NCBI GenBank assembly: GCA_002389505.1
Contig: DGPA01000041.1
Location: 15,703-79,702, forward strand
Source of the DNA: Halieaceae bacterium UBA4452
GTDB lineage: Bacteria > Pseudomonadota > Gammaproteobacteria > Pseudomonadales > Halieaceae
Direction of reading: 5' to 3'
DNA length: 64,000 nucleotides
This document shows, piece by piece, positions 26,462-35,935 of this stretch (position 1 is its first letter; the number at the start of each line of letters is the position of its first letter). The position numbers and the translations under genes were made by a program. The notes beneath the pieces were generated by a model, which was given only the letters and a program-made list of their open reading frames with translations, did not search any database and had not been told where the DNA came from.

Positions 26462-28074
26462 ACCCCAACTCATCGGTGAATCATGACGACGGCGTCAAAC
26501 GACGAGGTCTTTTACATTCTAGTGCGGTGGTCAGTGTCGGGACCCTGCTGTCCAGAAGTTTGGGCTTGGTTCGCGACGTCGTGCTTGCGGCATTGGTGGG
26601 GGCAAGCAGTAATGCCGACGCTTTCTTTGTCGCCTTCAAAATCCCCAATTTTTTGCGCCGGCTTTTTGCTGAAGGTGCTTTTGCCCAGGCGTTCGTTCCA
26701 GTGTTGTCTGAAACCCGCGAGGAGGGCGGTCGCGAGGCGGTCAAAGCACTGATCGATAGAGTAGCAGGCGTATTGGGCGGTAGCTTATTGCTGCTCACTA
26801 CACTGGCGATTGTTGCTGCACCGGTGGTGGCCCTAGTCTTTGCCCCTGGGTTTAGTCGCGATGCGGCAAAACTAGCGCTGACGGCGGATCTTATAAAACT
26901 CACCTTCCCATACCTGTTTTTCATATCGCTAACCGGCTTTGCAGGGGGTATTTTAAATAGCTATGGGCGTTTTGCCGTGCCCGCCTTCACACCTATTTTA
27001 CTCAACCTATCACTGATTGGCAGCGCAGTATTTTTAGCTCCACAAGTTGATGAGCCTGTTTATGCCTTGGCTTTGGGGGTCCTGCTCGCGGGAATGATCC
27101 AGCTGTTATTTCAGCTGCCTGCCTTGCATGGACTGGGGCTTATTCCTCGACCTCGATGGGATATCGGCTACGCTGGTGTTCGACGCATACTCACGCTGAT
27201 GGTGCCAGCATTGTTTGGGGTTTCAGTCAGCCAAATTAACCTGTTATTGGATACGGTATTGGCGTCGTTACTGCCGACGGGAAGCGTGTCCTGGCTCTAC
27301 TACAGTGATCGTATGACCGAACTGCCTTTGGGTGTCTTCGCCATAGCCATTGCCACAGTCATACTGCCGGCCCTGTCAACTCAAAAGGCGCTTGGAGAGC
27401 AAGCCAGCGATCATCAAGATTTTTCTGGCACGCTCAATTGGGCACTCAGCGCCGTCCTATTGATTGCGCTGCCGGCGACCGCAGCACTAGCTATCTTAGC
27501 GGAGCCTATTTTAATGACCCTCTTTCAGTACGGAGAATTCACCCGATACGATGTTCAAATGTCGGCGGTATCGCTGCGCGCCTACACCTTAGGCCTGACC
27601 GCGTTTATGCTCGTCAAGGTGCTGGCGCCTGGATTCTATGCGCGACAAGATATGCGCACCCCCGTTCGTATTGGCATTATAGCGATGGTGACTAATATGG
27701 TTTTGAACCCGTTGTTGGTGTTTCCGCTAATGTGGCAATTTGACGTGGGACATGCGGGACTTGCTTTAGCGACCAGCGTCGCCGCATGGTTAAATGCAGC
27801 GCTGCTCTGGCGAGGCTTGCGTCGAGACGGGGTGTTACTGCCCCCGACTCAGGGTCCCTCTTGGCGAGTTCTGCGCTATGCCATTGCAGTGATCGCCATG
27901 TCGCTGCTGTTACTCATGCTGCTGCCACCTATCGAATGGTGGTTGGGGCAGGGTGTGTGGCAGCGCGCTTTAGCCCTAATTGGGGTGGTGTTGACCGGGC
28001 TGGTGAGCTATCTGCTAGCACTGTTCCTGGTGGGTATCCGACCGAGCCAGTTTCGCAGCCCAAGCAACCGTTAA
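26449..28074 (+). CDS. murJ: lipid II flippase MurJ (MviN)
   Basis: Flips lipid-linked peptidoglycan precursor across the inner membrane; essential in most bacteria. The 541-residue MOP-superfamily protein has about 14 membrane segments. Family blocks seen: GTLLSRSLGLVRDVVLA, NADAFFVAFKIPNFLRRL, FAEGAFAQAFVPV, LLLDTVLASLLPTGSVSWLYYSDR (cut to VSWLYYSDRM) with the Arg used by the family. It overlaps nudF by 13 bases and has a GGCAGGA upstream. It heads the classic murJ-ribF-ileS-lspA-fkpB-ispH series, though the usual neighbour rpsT is absent. Confidence 0.93.
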   Translation: MAELDPNSSVNHDDGVKRRGLLHSSAVVSVGTLLSRSLGLVRDVVLAALVGASSNADAFFVAFKIPNFLRRLFAEGAFAQAFVPVLSETREEGGREAVKALIDRVAGVLGGSLLLLTTLAIVAAPVVALVFAPGFSRDAAKLALTADLIKLTFPYLFFISLTGFAGGILNSYGRFAVPAFTPILLNLSLIGSAVFLAPQVDEPVYALALGVLLAGMIQLLFQLPALHGLGLIPRPRWDIGYAGVRRILTLMVPALFGVSVSQINLLLDTVLASLLPTGSVSWLYYSDRMTELPLGVFAIAIATVILPALSTQKALGEQASDHQDFSGTLNWALSAVLLIALPATAALAILAEPILMTLFQYGEFTRYDVQMSAVSLRAYTLGLTAFMLVKVLAPGFYARQDMRTPVRIGIIAMVTNMVLNPLLVFPLMWQFDVGHAGLALATSVAAWLNAALLWRGLRRDGVLLPPTQGPSWRVLRYAIAVIAMSLLLLMLLPPIEWWLGQGVWQRALALIGVVLTGLVSYLLALFLVGIRPSQFRSPSNR

Positions 28075-28149
28075 CACCCCAAAGGCTCACTCATAGACCC
28101 CCTTTTTCTATATACTGGCGTTTTTTCAAGAGCATGTGATCACGCGCCC

Positions 28150-29100
28150 ATGGAATTAATCCGCGGACTGCAAAATTTGCGCCCTAAACACCGCGGTTGT
28201 GCCGTGACGGTGGGTGCTTTTGATGGCGTTCATCGGGGTCACCAAGCGGTGCTTCAGCGCCTCAAAGCCCGGGCCTTTGAACTGGGCCTGCCATCAACGG
28301 TGATTGTCTTCGAACCTTTGCCTCGGGAGTTTTTTCGCCCGCAGGAGGCACCGCCGCGTATTACCAATTTTAGAGAGCGACTGTCGGCATTGGCCGCTAC
28401 GGGGGTTGATCGGGTCTTGGTGTTGCCATTTAACAAAAAAATGCGCAGCATGAGCGCCGATGATTTCATCACCATGGTGTTCGTTGAGGGTTTAGGTGCA
28501 CGTTATATAGAGCTCGGCGATGATTTTCGGTTTGGCAATAGTCGTGAGGGTGATTTTGAATACGCTCAACAATTTGCCGAGCAATATAACTATCAAGTCG
28601 AGCGGACAGAAACGGTCACTATAGACGGCGCTCGCGTGAGTAGCACGCGTATTCGAGAGGCCTTGCTGGCGGGTGATTTTGCAGACGTAGAACGATTACT
28701 CGGTCGATCATTTACACTGACAGGTCGAGTGGAGTATGGCCAGCAACTGGGCCGTACCTTAGGCTGCCCGACCGCCAACATTCGCATTGAGCGTCTGCGA
28801 AGCCCCCTGTCGGGGGTGTACGCGGTACGCGTTGATGGTCCGCAGTTGGCAGGGATAGCAGGGGTCGCTAATGTGGGTACGCGACCGACGGTGAGCGACG
28901 GCACTCGAGCTAACTTAGAAGTGCATTTGATCGATAGAACGGAAAACCTATACGGTAAGCGATTGACCGTACGCTTCATGCATAAGCTCCGCGAGGAGAA
29001 GAAATTCGATTCATTGGACGCCCTCAAAGCGGCCATTGACGCAGACATTCACGCCGCAAGGAATTGGCTGGCGAGCCATCCGGTGGATACTGACAGATAG
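28150..29100 (+). CDS. ribF: bifunctional riboflavin kinase/FAD synthetase
   Basis: Makes FMN from riboflavin and then FAD. The 316-residue protein has the N-terminal adenylyltransferase domain (TVGAFDGVHRGHQAVLQRL, residues about 18-36; FEPLPREFF; DDFRFG; VSSTRIREAL) and the C-terminal kinase domain with GRTLGCPTANI (PTAN motif) and LEVHLIDRTENLYGK. It sits 75 bases after murJ and overlaps no gene; ileS begins 37 bases beyond its stop. Confidence 0.95.
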   Translation: MELIRGLQNLRPKHRGCAVTVGAFDGVHRGHQAVLQRLKARAFELGLPSTVIVFEPLPREFFRPQEAPPRITNFRERLSALAATGVDRVLVLPFNKKMRSMSADDFITMVFVEGLGARYIELGDDFRFGNSREGDFEYAQQFAEQYNYQVERTETVTIDGARVSSTRIREALLAGDFADVERLLGRSFTLTGRVEYGQQLGRTLGCPTANIRIERLRSPLSGVYAVRVDGPQLAGIAGVANVGTRPTVSDGTRANLEVHLIDRTENLYGKRLTVRFMHKLREEKKFDSLDALKAAIDADIHAARNWLASHPVDTDR

Positions 29101-29137
29101 CCATTACGCCCGCAGTGGCGTCACAAGTGACTCAACC

Positions 29138-31936
29138 ATGACCGATTATAAGACGACTCTTAATTTACCCAGCACCGCGTTTCCGATGAAAGCGAATTTA
29201 GCGCAGCGCGAGCCCGCAAGAATCAAGCAGTGGCAGGCTATGGATCTCTACGCCCAAATGCGAATCGTCGGTGAGGGTAAACCTACCTTTATCTTGCATG
29301 ATGGCCCCCCCTACGCCAATGGTGAACTGCATGTGGGACATGCGGTCAACAAAATTTTGAAAGATATTATTATCAAGTCACGAACCCTCTCGGGCTTTAA
29401 TGCGCCTTACGTTCCCGGCTGGGATTGTCATGGCTTACCCATTGAGCTTAACGTTGAGAAAAAAATCGGCAAACCTGGCCACAAAGTCACGGCCAGTGAG
29501 TTCCGGCAAAAATGTCGCACCTATGCCAGCACGCAGGTGGATAAACAAAAAGAAGACTTTGTGCGTATGGGTGTATTGGGTGACTGGGATAACCCCTATC
29601 TGACCATGAATTTTGAGGTTGAAGCCAATATTGTCCGAACCTTGGGACGAATTATTGATAACGGACATTTACACCAGGGTGTCAAGCCTGTGCATTGGTG
29701 TCTCGACTGCGGTTCGGCCTTGGCTGAGGCGGAAGTAGAGTATCAAGAGAAAACCTCATCGGCGGTCGATGTGGCGTTCAAGGTCGAGGATGCCAGCGAC
29801 GTTAGCCGGATATTCAACTGTGACTGGCAGCGCGACGTGAGTGTGGCGATATGGACCACCACACCGTGGACCCTGGCGGCTAATCGCGGGGTCAGTGTTC
29901 ATCCTGATCTACGTTATGTTCTGTTACGAGTGGGGGAGCGCGCCACCGTGGTTGCCGAGGCATTAGCGGAGGCTTGCGCTCAGCGTTATGGTATCGATGA
30001 TCCCAAGGTTCTTGGCTCAGTCCAGGGCAGTGCACTCGAGGGTCTGATGCTTCAACATCCCTTTGCGATGATCAGCGTTCCTGTCATGCTCGGCGACCAT
30101 GTCACCACAGAGGCGGGCACTGGCTGTGTTCATACTGCCCCCGCCCATGGCTTGGAAGATTTTGCTATTGGCAAACGCTACGATCTCGAAGTTTATAACC
30201 CTGTGGGGGGCAATGGTGTCTATCTGCCAGGGACCCCTGTGTTTGAGGGTAAGCATATTTTTAAGGCCAATGATGAGATTATTGGCGAGCTTGAGGCCCG
30301 GGGATCGCTGCTCTGCCACAAGCCCTTTGAGCATTCTTATCCCCATTGCTGGCGCCATAAAACCCCGATTATTTTTCGAGCCACCCCGCAGTGGTTCATC
30401 AGCATGCACGGCAATGGTTTGCTCGATGACGCGAAAGCTGCCGTGGATGGGGTGCAATGGGTGCCTGACTGGGGACGTGCTCGCATTGACAGTATGTTGG
30501 AAACGCGCCCCGACTGGTGTATCTCGCGTCAGCGGACGTGGGGTGTACCGATTACCCTGTTCGTTCACCGGCAGACCGGCGTCCTCCATCCACGAACTGC
30601 AGAGCTGATTGAGCAGGTGGCGGTATTGATCGAAGATAAGGGCATTGATGCTTGGTTTGATCTCGACGCTGACAGTGTGTTGGGTGACGAGGCAAACGAT
30701 TACGACAAGGTAACGGACACGCTCGACGTCTGGTTTGATTCAGGGGTTACCCATGCGTCGGTGCTGCGCGCTCGAGAGACGCTACAGTCCCCGGCCGACT
30801 TATACTTAGAGGGCTCTGATCAGCACCGAGGCTGGTTTCAGTCGTCGTTATTGACGGGCATTGGCGCTTACGGTGAAGCGCCCTACAAAGGCGTACTCAC
30901 CCATGGCTTCACGGTCGATGGGGAAGGACACAAAATGTCTAAGTCTCTGGGCAATATTATTCCTGCAAAGAAAGCATTGAATGACCTTGGTGCCGATGTA
31001 CTTCGACTCTGGGTAGCAGCAAGCGACTATCGCAATGATATTTCCGCCTCTGATGAGATTTTCAAACGCACAGGCGATAGCTATCGACGTATTCGTAATA
31101 CCGCCCGCTTTTTGCTCGCTAATCTCGCGGAGTTCAATCCCGGCGAACACGCGGTGGCTCCAGAGGCTATGCTTTCCCTCGATCGATGGATCTGCGCTAG
31201 GGCAGCCGGCTTACAAGCGGAGATTGTTTCCGCGTACGAGGCCTATCAGTTCCATCAGGTGTTTTCGAAAATCCACCATTTCTGCACCGGCGAGCTGGGT
31301 GGATTTTATTTGGATATTATTAAAGATCGTCAATACACGACGCCTACAGAGTCGGTCGCGCGCCGCTCGGCACAGACCGCTTTGTGGTATTTGGCGGAAG
31401 GCTTATGTCGCTGGATGGCCCCTATTTTGAGCTTCACTGCCGAGGAAATATGGGAAAACCTGCCCGGTGAGCGAGCTGAGTCTATCTTTTTGAGTGAGTG
31501 GTATCAGGGTTTTCCCACGCTGACTGACGATCAAATGGGTGATGAGTTTTGGTCTGTGATGCTGTTGGTGCGTCAAGGGGTCAATAAAGCCATGGAGGAA
31601 AAACGGTCTGCGGGAGAGCTCAAAGGTGGGTTGGATGCTAGGGTAGTTCTCTATGCCGAGGGTCAGCTCTATGAGCAACTGACGTCCCTCGGTGACGAAT
31701 TGCGCTTTGTCCTCATCTCATCGGAGGCAACGGTAGAGCCCATGGCCAATAACCCATCAGCCCTCACCACCGAGCTTGACGGCCTGCGGATTTTTATTGC
31801 TGTGTCTCCTGAAGAGAAATGTGAACGTTGCTGGCATCGCCGTGAAGACGTGGGTAGCCATAGCCAGCACCCTAGCCTGTGTGGTCGTTGTATCAGTAAT
31901 ATTGAAGGACCTGGTGAACGCCGTGCCTATGCCTAG
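29138..31936 (+). CDS. ileS: isoleucyl-tRNA synthetase
   Basis: Charges tRNA-Ile and edits valine. The 932-residue class I enzyme has the HIGH motif as GELHVGHA (about residue 60), the CP1 editing domain with TTTPWTLAANRG and TAPAHGLEDF, the GSDQHRGWFQSSL and KMSKS (GHKMSKSLGN) active-site blocks, an anticodon-binding domain, and a C-terminal zinc finger CERCWHRRE...CGRC. The ATG at 29138 gives the standard N-terminus MTDYKTTLNLP; the frame extends upstream into ribF without family similarity. Its end overlaps lspA by 8 bases. Confidence 0.97.
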   Translation: MTDYKTTLNLPSTAFPMKANLAQREPARIKQWQAMDLYAQMRIVGEGKPTFILHDGPPYANGELHVGHAVNKILKDIIIKSRTLSGFNAPYVPGWDCHGLPIELNVEKKIGKPGHKVTASEFRQKCRTYASTQVDKQKEDFVRMGVLGDWDNPYLTMNFEVEANIVRTLGRIIDNGHLHQGVKPVHWCLDCGSALAEAEVEYQEKTSSAVDVAFKVEDASDVSRIFNCDWQRDVSVAIWTTTPWTLAANRGVSVHPDLRYVLLRVGERATVVAEALAEACAQRYGIDDPKVLGSVQGSALEGLMLQHPFAMISVPVMLGDHVTTEAGTGCVHTAPAHGLEDFAIGKRYDLEVYNPVGGNGVYLPGTPVFEGKHIFKANDEIIGELEARGSLLCHKPFEHSYPHCWRHKTPIIFRATPQWFISMHGNGLLDDAKAAVDGVQWVPDWGRARIDSMLETRPDWCISRQRTWGVPITLFVHRQTGVLHPRTAELIEQVAVLIEDKGIDAWFDLDADSVLGDEANDYDKVTDTLDVWFDSGVTHASVLRARETLQSPADLYLEGSDQHRGWFQSSLLTGIGAYGEAPYKGVLTHGFTVDGEGHKMSKSLGNIIPAKKALNDLGADVLRLWVAASDYRNDISASDEIFKRTGDSYRRIRNTARFLLANLAEFNPGEHAVAPEAMLSLDRWICARAAGLQAEIVSAYEAYQFHQVFSKIHHFCTGELGGFYLDIIKDRQYTTPTESVARRSAQTALWYLAEGLCRWMAPILSFTAEEIWENLPGERAESIFLSEWYQGFPTLTDDQMGDEFWSVMLLVRQGVNKAMEEKRSAGELKGGLDARVVLYAEGQLYEQLTSLGDELRFVLISSEATVEPMANNPSALTTELDGLRIFIAVSPEEKCERCWHRREDVGSHSQHPSLCGRCISNIEGPGERRAYA

Positions 31937-32489
31937 CGATGACTCGACGCAGCGTCGTGTAGCGAGACTGAGCGCTGGCTGGTGGTCGCGGCGAGCCCGC
32001 TGGGGCTATGCGCTGGCACTACTCGTCATTGGCCTCGATTACTGGACGAAGGACTGGGCTTCATCTGCATTGCTCTATCGTCAGCCGGTTATGGTGACAC
32101 CGTGGTTTGATTGGCTGCTCGCCCATAATACTGGCGCGGCTTTCAGCTTCCTCGCCGATGCGGGGGGGTGGCAGCGGTGGTTCTTTGCGCTTGTTGCCAT
32201 GCTGGTTAGCCTCGTTATTATTGTCTGGTTGTCGCGCTTACCCACTGGCAAGCGTTGGGTGGGCACTGCCCTGGGGCTTATTCTCGGCGGTGGGCTGGGT
32301 AATCTTTGGGATCGATTACAGTATGGCTATGTTGTCGATTTTATATCACTTCACTACGGTGGGTGGTATTGGCCGGCTTTTAACATAGCGGATTCGGCTA
32401 TTTCACTCGGGGCTGCAATACTCATAGTCGACAGCCTATTTGGCACGGAAGCATCTGAGCAGATAGAGACCAACAGGACAGAGACATGA
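31929..32489 (+). CDS. lspA: signal peptidase II (lipoprotein)
   Basis: Aspartic protease of the inner membrane that removes lipoprotein signal peptides. The 186-residue protein has four membrane segments, HNTGAAFSFLAD (residues 66-77), and the catalytic Asp pair at about Asp137 (VVDFIS) and Asp155 (FNIADSAIS). Start ATG 31929, 8 bases inside ileS; a GTG at 31923 is an alternative. The following fkpB overlaps by 4 bases. Confidence 0.94.
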   Translation: MPSDDSTQRRVARLSAGWWSRRARWGYALALLVIGLDYWTKDWASSALLYRQPVMVTPWFDWLLAHNTGAAFSFLADAGGWQRWFFALVAMLVSLVIIVWLSRLPTGKRWVGTALGLILGGGLGNLWDRLQYGYVVDFISLHYGGWYWPAFNIADSAISLGAAILIVDSLFGTEASEQIETNRTET

Positions 32490-32935
32490 CGACACTTGCG
32501 GTCAGCGAAAATACCAAGGTCACCTTACATTTTGCACTGTTCCTAGAGGATGGCTCTGAGATTGACTCAAATTTTGGTAGAGAGGCGGCTACCTTTGTGG
32601 TCGGCGATGGATCGTTGTTACCGGGCTTTGAGCGCGCGCTGTTTGGCCTGCTTCCAGGCACCGAGAGCGAGTTTCTCATTACCCCCGAAAATGCTTTCGG
32701 TCAGCCCAATGACAATAACATTCAAGTGGTCAAACGGAACGATTTTGATGCTGAGGCAGAGCTTGAGTGCGGTATGGTGTTTGCTTTTGCCGATGCGGCG
32801 GGGGGTGAAGTGCCTGGCGTGGTTGCCGCCTTCGATGATACCGAAGTGAGCGTTGACTTTAATCATCCGTTAGCCGGGCGCAATATTACTTTCCGAGTCC
32901 ATATTCACAAAGTCGAAGCGGCGGAGCTACATTGA
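32486..32935 (+). CDS. fkpB: FKBP-type peptidyl-prolyl isomerase FkpB (SlpA)
   Basis: Cytoplasmic SlyD-like prolyl isomerase and chaperone. The 149-residue protein has FKBP blocks (HFALFLEDGSEIDSNFG, GDGSLLPGFERALFGLLPG) flanking an insert-in-flap domain and VDFNHPLAGRNITFRV. It overlaps the lspA stop (ATGA) and is followed immediately by ispH, the standard order in gammaproteobacteria. Confidence 0.93.
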   Translation: MTTLAVSENTKVTLHFALFLEDGSEIDSNFGREAATFVVGDGSLLPGFERALFGLLPGTESEFLITPENAFGQPNDNNIQVVKRNDFDAEAELECGMVFAFADAAGGEVPGVVAAFDDTEVSVDFNHPLAGRNITFRVHIHKVEAAELH

Positions 32936-33888
32936 TGATGGACGTTATTTTAGCTAATCCTCGAGGATTTTGTGCGGGTGTTGACCGCGCTATTGATATT
33001 GTTAACCGTGCATTGGAGGTCTTTGGCCAGCCTATTTATGTGCGTCATGAGGTGGTGCATAACCGATTTGTGGTCGAGGATTTACGCTCTCGCGGGGCGA
33101 TCTTCGTTGAAGAGTTACATGAAGTGCCGGATGACGCTATTGTCATCTTCAGCGCGCATGGTGTGTCGAAGGCTGTGCAAGCTGAAGCGGTCCGCCGGCA
33201 CTTAAAAGTGTTTGATGCTACCTGCCCTTTAGTCACCAAAGTCCATGTAGAAGTGTCCGCTTTTAGTGCGGCCGGGCGAGAGTGCGTTTTAATCGGTCAT
33301 GAAGGCCACCCGGAAGTCGAGGGTACCCTAGGCCAATATGATACGTCTCAAGGCGGGCAGATTTACCTCATTGAAGACGAGGAGCAGGCAGCCGCTCTCG
33401 AGGTTAACGATCCTAGCCACATAGCCTACGTCACCCAAACAACGCTATCGGTCGATGATACTGCCCGGGTGATCGATGCGCTGCGACAACGCTTTCCCGC
33501 CATTGAGGGTCCGCGCAAGGATGATATTTGCTACGCCACCCAAAATCGCCAGGACGCTGTCAAACTACTGGCAGCGCAAGCCGATGTTGTCCTCGTGGTA
33601 GGGTCACCGAATAGTTCAAATTCGAATCGACTTCGGGAGTTAGCAGAGCGGTGCGGATCGACCGCTTACTTAGTGGATGATGCCACGATGCTAGAGCCCC
33701 AGTGGTGGGCGGGCGCCAACAAGGTGGGTGTAACCGCCGGCGCGTCGGCGCCGGAATCCCTCGTCGACGCGGTAGTCGCCGCGCTCCAAGCCAGCGGCGC
33801 CAACGCAGTGCAGTCGATTGACGGACGACCGGAAAATATTACCTTCTCGCTACCCAAAGAGTTGCGAATACCGGCAAAAAATATCTAG
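32935..33888 (+). CDS. ispH: 4-hydroxy-3-methylbut-2-enyl diphosphate reductase
   Basis: Last enzyme of the MEP isoprenoid pathway; makes IPP and DMAPP with a 4Fe-4S cluster. The 317-residue protein has the three cluster cysteines in RGFCAGVDRAI (Cys13), DATCPLVTKVH and DDICYATQNRQ, the GHEGHPEVEG His/Glu block and VVGSPNSSNSNRL. The first ATG shares a base with the fkpB stop (TGATG). The next gene is a pseudopilin 170 bases away, where an inverted repeat lies at 33930-33951. Confidence 0.96.
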   Translation: MMDVILANPRGFCAGVDRAIDIVNRALEVFGQPIYVRHEVVHNRFVVEDLRSRGAIFVEELHEVPDDAIVIFSAHGVSKAVQAEAVRRHLKVFDATCPLVTKVHVEVSAFSAAGRECVLIGHEGHPEVEGTLGQYDTSQGGQIYLIEDEEQAAALEVNDPSHIAYVTQTTLSVDDTARVIDALRQRFPAIEGPRKDDICYATQNRQDAVKLLAAQADVVLVVGSPNSSNSNRLRELAERCGSTAYLVDDATMLEPQWWAGANKVGVTAGASAPESLVDAVVAALQASGANAVQSIDGRPENITFSLPKELRIPAKNI

Positions 33889-33929
33889 TCGGCCAGCAAA
33901 CCGCTGACACCGCCTCGCGGTACGCTAAT

Positions 33930-33951
33930 CCACTGTACCTTATAACAGTGG
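33930..33951. repeat. inverted repeat between ispH and the pseudopilin gene
   Basis: CCACTGT, eight bases ACCTTATA, ACAGTGG: a perfect 7 bp stem with no T tract after it. Weak terminator or operator; function unknown. Confidence 0.4.
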
Positions 33952-34058
33952 CCTGCATAATTTAGGGCTAATAAAGGTCAAAACGCCTCATGGGCGGCGC
34001 CTGATGTGTGGTGCTGGTGATTCTCCTTTACCATTCGCCTTATGGGTGCTGAGAATCA

Positions 34059-34568
34059 ATGTTGCTAGGTGTGCGGCCGCGGGGTTTCACCTTGCTGGAG
34101 CTACTGATTGTGCTGGCTATTGTTGCCATCATGAGCACTATCGCGCTGCCGAGCTTCACGCATCACTTGGCGTCGTACACCAATCAAAAGACCGCTCGAC
34201 AATTACTCAGTGCCGTCATGTTGGCCCGGGGCTATGCTCAGGTTCATCACAAGCCGTTTAGTCTTTGTCCATGGTCAGCTGCGACCCAAGCGTGCGCAGG
34301 GGTTTATAGTGAGGGATTTGCGGTGGTGAATGCTGAGGGAGTCCTTGAGCGTGAGTTCGCTACGTCTTCCAAGGTGCGCATTGTTAATCGCAGTGGCTCT
34401 CGGCAGGCGAGCGAGCGGTTCCAATGGGATGGGCGTGGCATAGGTAATCGCAATGCAACCTTGGCGGTCTGCAGTGGCCAGCCGACATCAGATAATTGGT
34501 CGGTGGTGCTTAACCAACTGGGACGTCCTCGGTTGGTGAAGAACTGGGCGACCTGTGGCGGCGAGTGA
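34059..34568 (+). CDS. fimT: GspH/FimT-type minor pseudopilin
   Basis: Type IV pilus or type II secretion minor pilin of 169 residues. A short leader ends in Gly9, followed by FTLLELLIVLAIVAIMSTIALP, the prepilin peptidase site with Glu at +5 and the N-terminal membrane helix. The C-terminal part has paired cysteines and GDERG-like GRGIGNRNATLAVCSG typical of GspH/FimT. It lies between ispH and convergent pilR, a layout like that of Pseudomonas type IV pilus loci, but no other pilin genes follow. The ribosome site is weak. Confidence 0.85.
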   Translation: MLLGVRPRGFTLLELLIVLAIVAIMSTIALPSFTHHLASYTNQKTARQLLSAVMLARGYAQVHHKPFSLCPWSAATQACAGVYSEGFAVVNAEGVLEREFATSSKVRIVNRSGSRQASERFQWDGRGIGNRNATLAVCSGQPTSDNWSVVLNQLGRPRLVKNWATCGGE

Positions 34569-34591
34569 CAACAGGGCCAGTAACGCCTTGG

Positions 34592-35935
34592 TTAGTCGTC
34601 TATGCCCAGCTTTTTCAATCGATAGCGCAAACTTCTGAAGGTTATCCCCAAGGTTTTAGCGGCGGCTGTTTTATTCCATCCATGCTCAAGCAGTGCGGCA
34701 TTGAGAATGCGCGCTTCAATGGTGTTGACGTAGCCCTCTAGGTCACCATCCACAGCCTGGAGTAAAGCCGCTTCATTGGGGAGTGGATCTCTCAGGCCGC
34801 CACTGGGTTCAAAGTGTAAGTCGCTTACTTCAATGCTATCGCCCTCGGACAGCGCCATTGCCCGGGCCAATATATTTTCTAACTCACGAACGTTACCGGG
34901 AAAACTATGCACTTCTAGTGCCGCGACGGCGGCGTGACTAATGGCCGTTTGGGGGTCGTTTTGCTGGCGTTGCAATTTGGCTAACAGATGTCGTGCCAGC
35001 AGCGGAATGTCTGCTTTACGCTCTCGAAGAGTAGGCACGTGCAGACCGATAACATTGATGCGGTAGTAGAGATCTTCCCTGAAACGCTGGTGACGGGCTT
35101 CTGAAGCAAGGTTTTTATGGGTGGCGCTGAGCAGGCGGACGTCGGTTGCTTGCTCTGCTTCCGATCCGACGGGACGCACGCACTTCTCTTGAATGACGCG
35201 CAGTAGCTTCACTTGCGTCGGCTGCGGTAAATCGGCGATTTCGTCAAGGAAGAGCGTGCCTCCCGCGGCGGCTTGAAAGAGGCCCTGTTTGTCCGCATGA
35301 GCACCCGTGAATGCTCCCTTGCGATGGCCAAAAAGCTCACTTTCCACGAGTTCAGGAGGAATGGCGCCACAATTCACGGCGACAAAAGGTCCCGCTGCCC
35401 GGGGCCCCAGCTGATGTATCAGGCGCGCAACGACCTCCTTGCCAACACCCGATTCACCACTGATATGCACTGGTGCTTGGCTGCGAGCTAACTTTCTGAC
35501 CTGTGCGCGCAGCTGATGTATCGCTGGGGTTTCACCAATCAAGCTTTGTGTGCCTTCATCAATGGGTTCTTTAATTTCTAAAGCGTGACCGATTAACTCA
35601 CGTAATTTTTCGAGTGCTAGGGGTTTGGTAACGAAGTCAAATGCCCCGAGCTTAAGCGCTTCGATGGCTGTTTCGACACTGCCGTGGGCAGTAATCATGG
35701 CGACCGGTACATTGGGGAAATGCTCTTGCATGTAGCGAAGTAGCGACAACCCGTTGCCGTCGGGTAATTTCATGTCAGTGAGGCACAAATCAGGAATGAT
35801 GTCAGCGAGCACCGCCTTCGCCTGCTGCAAGGTTTCAGCGCGGCGGGTGGCTATATTCATTCGGGCTAAAGTGATCTCTAGTAGTTTCAAAATATCGGGC
35901 TCATCGTCAACGAGTAGTACCGTCTTGCTAGACAT
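34592..35935 (-). CDS. pilR: sigma-54-dependent response regulator PilR
   Basis: Two-component activator that turns on pilin transcription with sigma-54. The 447-residue protein has a receiver domain (Asp54 in CLTDMKLP), an AAA+ domain with Walker A GESGVGKE, the sigma-54 contact GAFTGA (about residues 205-211) and Walker B, and a C-terminal Fis helix-turn-helix (WNKTAAAKTLGITFRSLRYR). It starts at the pilS stop (TAATG), so the two are coupled. Confidence 0.9.
   Translation of the reverse strand: MSSKTVLLVDDEPDILKLLEITLARMNIATRRAETLQQAKAVLADIIPDLCLTDMKLPDGNGLSLLRYMQEHFPNVPVAMITAHGSVETAIEALKLGAFDFVTKPLALEKLRELIGHALEIKEPIDEGTQSLIGETPAIHQLRAQVRKLARSQAPVHISGESGVGKEVVARLIHQLGPRAAGPFVAVNCGAIPPELVESELFGHRKGAFTGAHADKQGLFQAAAGGTLFLDEIADLPQPTQVKLLRVIQEKCVRPVGSEAEQATDVRLLSATHKNLASEARHQRFREDLYYRINVIGLHVPTLRERKADIPLLARHLLAKLQRQQNDPQTAISHAAVAALEVHSFPGNVRELENILARAMALSEGDSIEVSDLHFEPSGGLRDPLPNEAALLQAVDGDLEGYVNTIEARILNAALLEHGWNKTAAAKTLGITFRSLRYRLKKLGIDD

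Noticed and set aside
30017..30589. Leftward frame of 190 codons inside ileS
   Set aside because: Antisense shadow of the ileS editing and catalytic domains.
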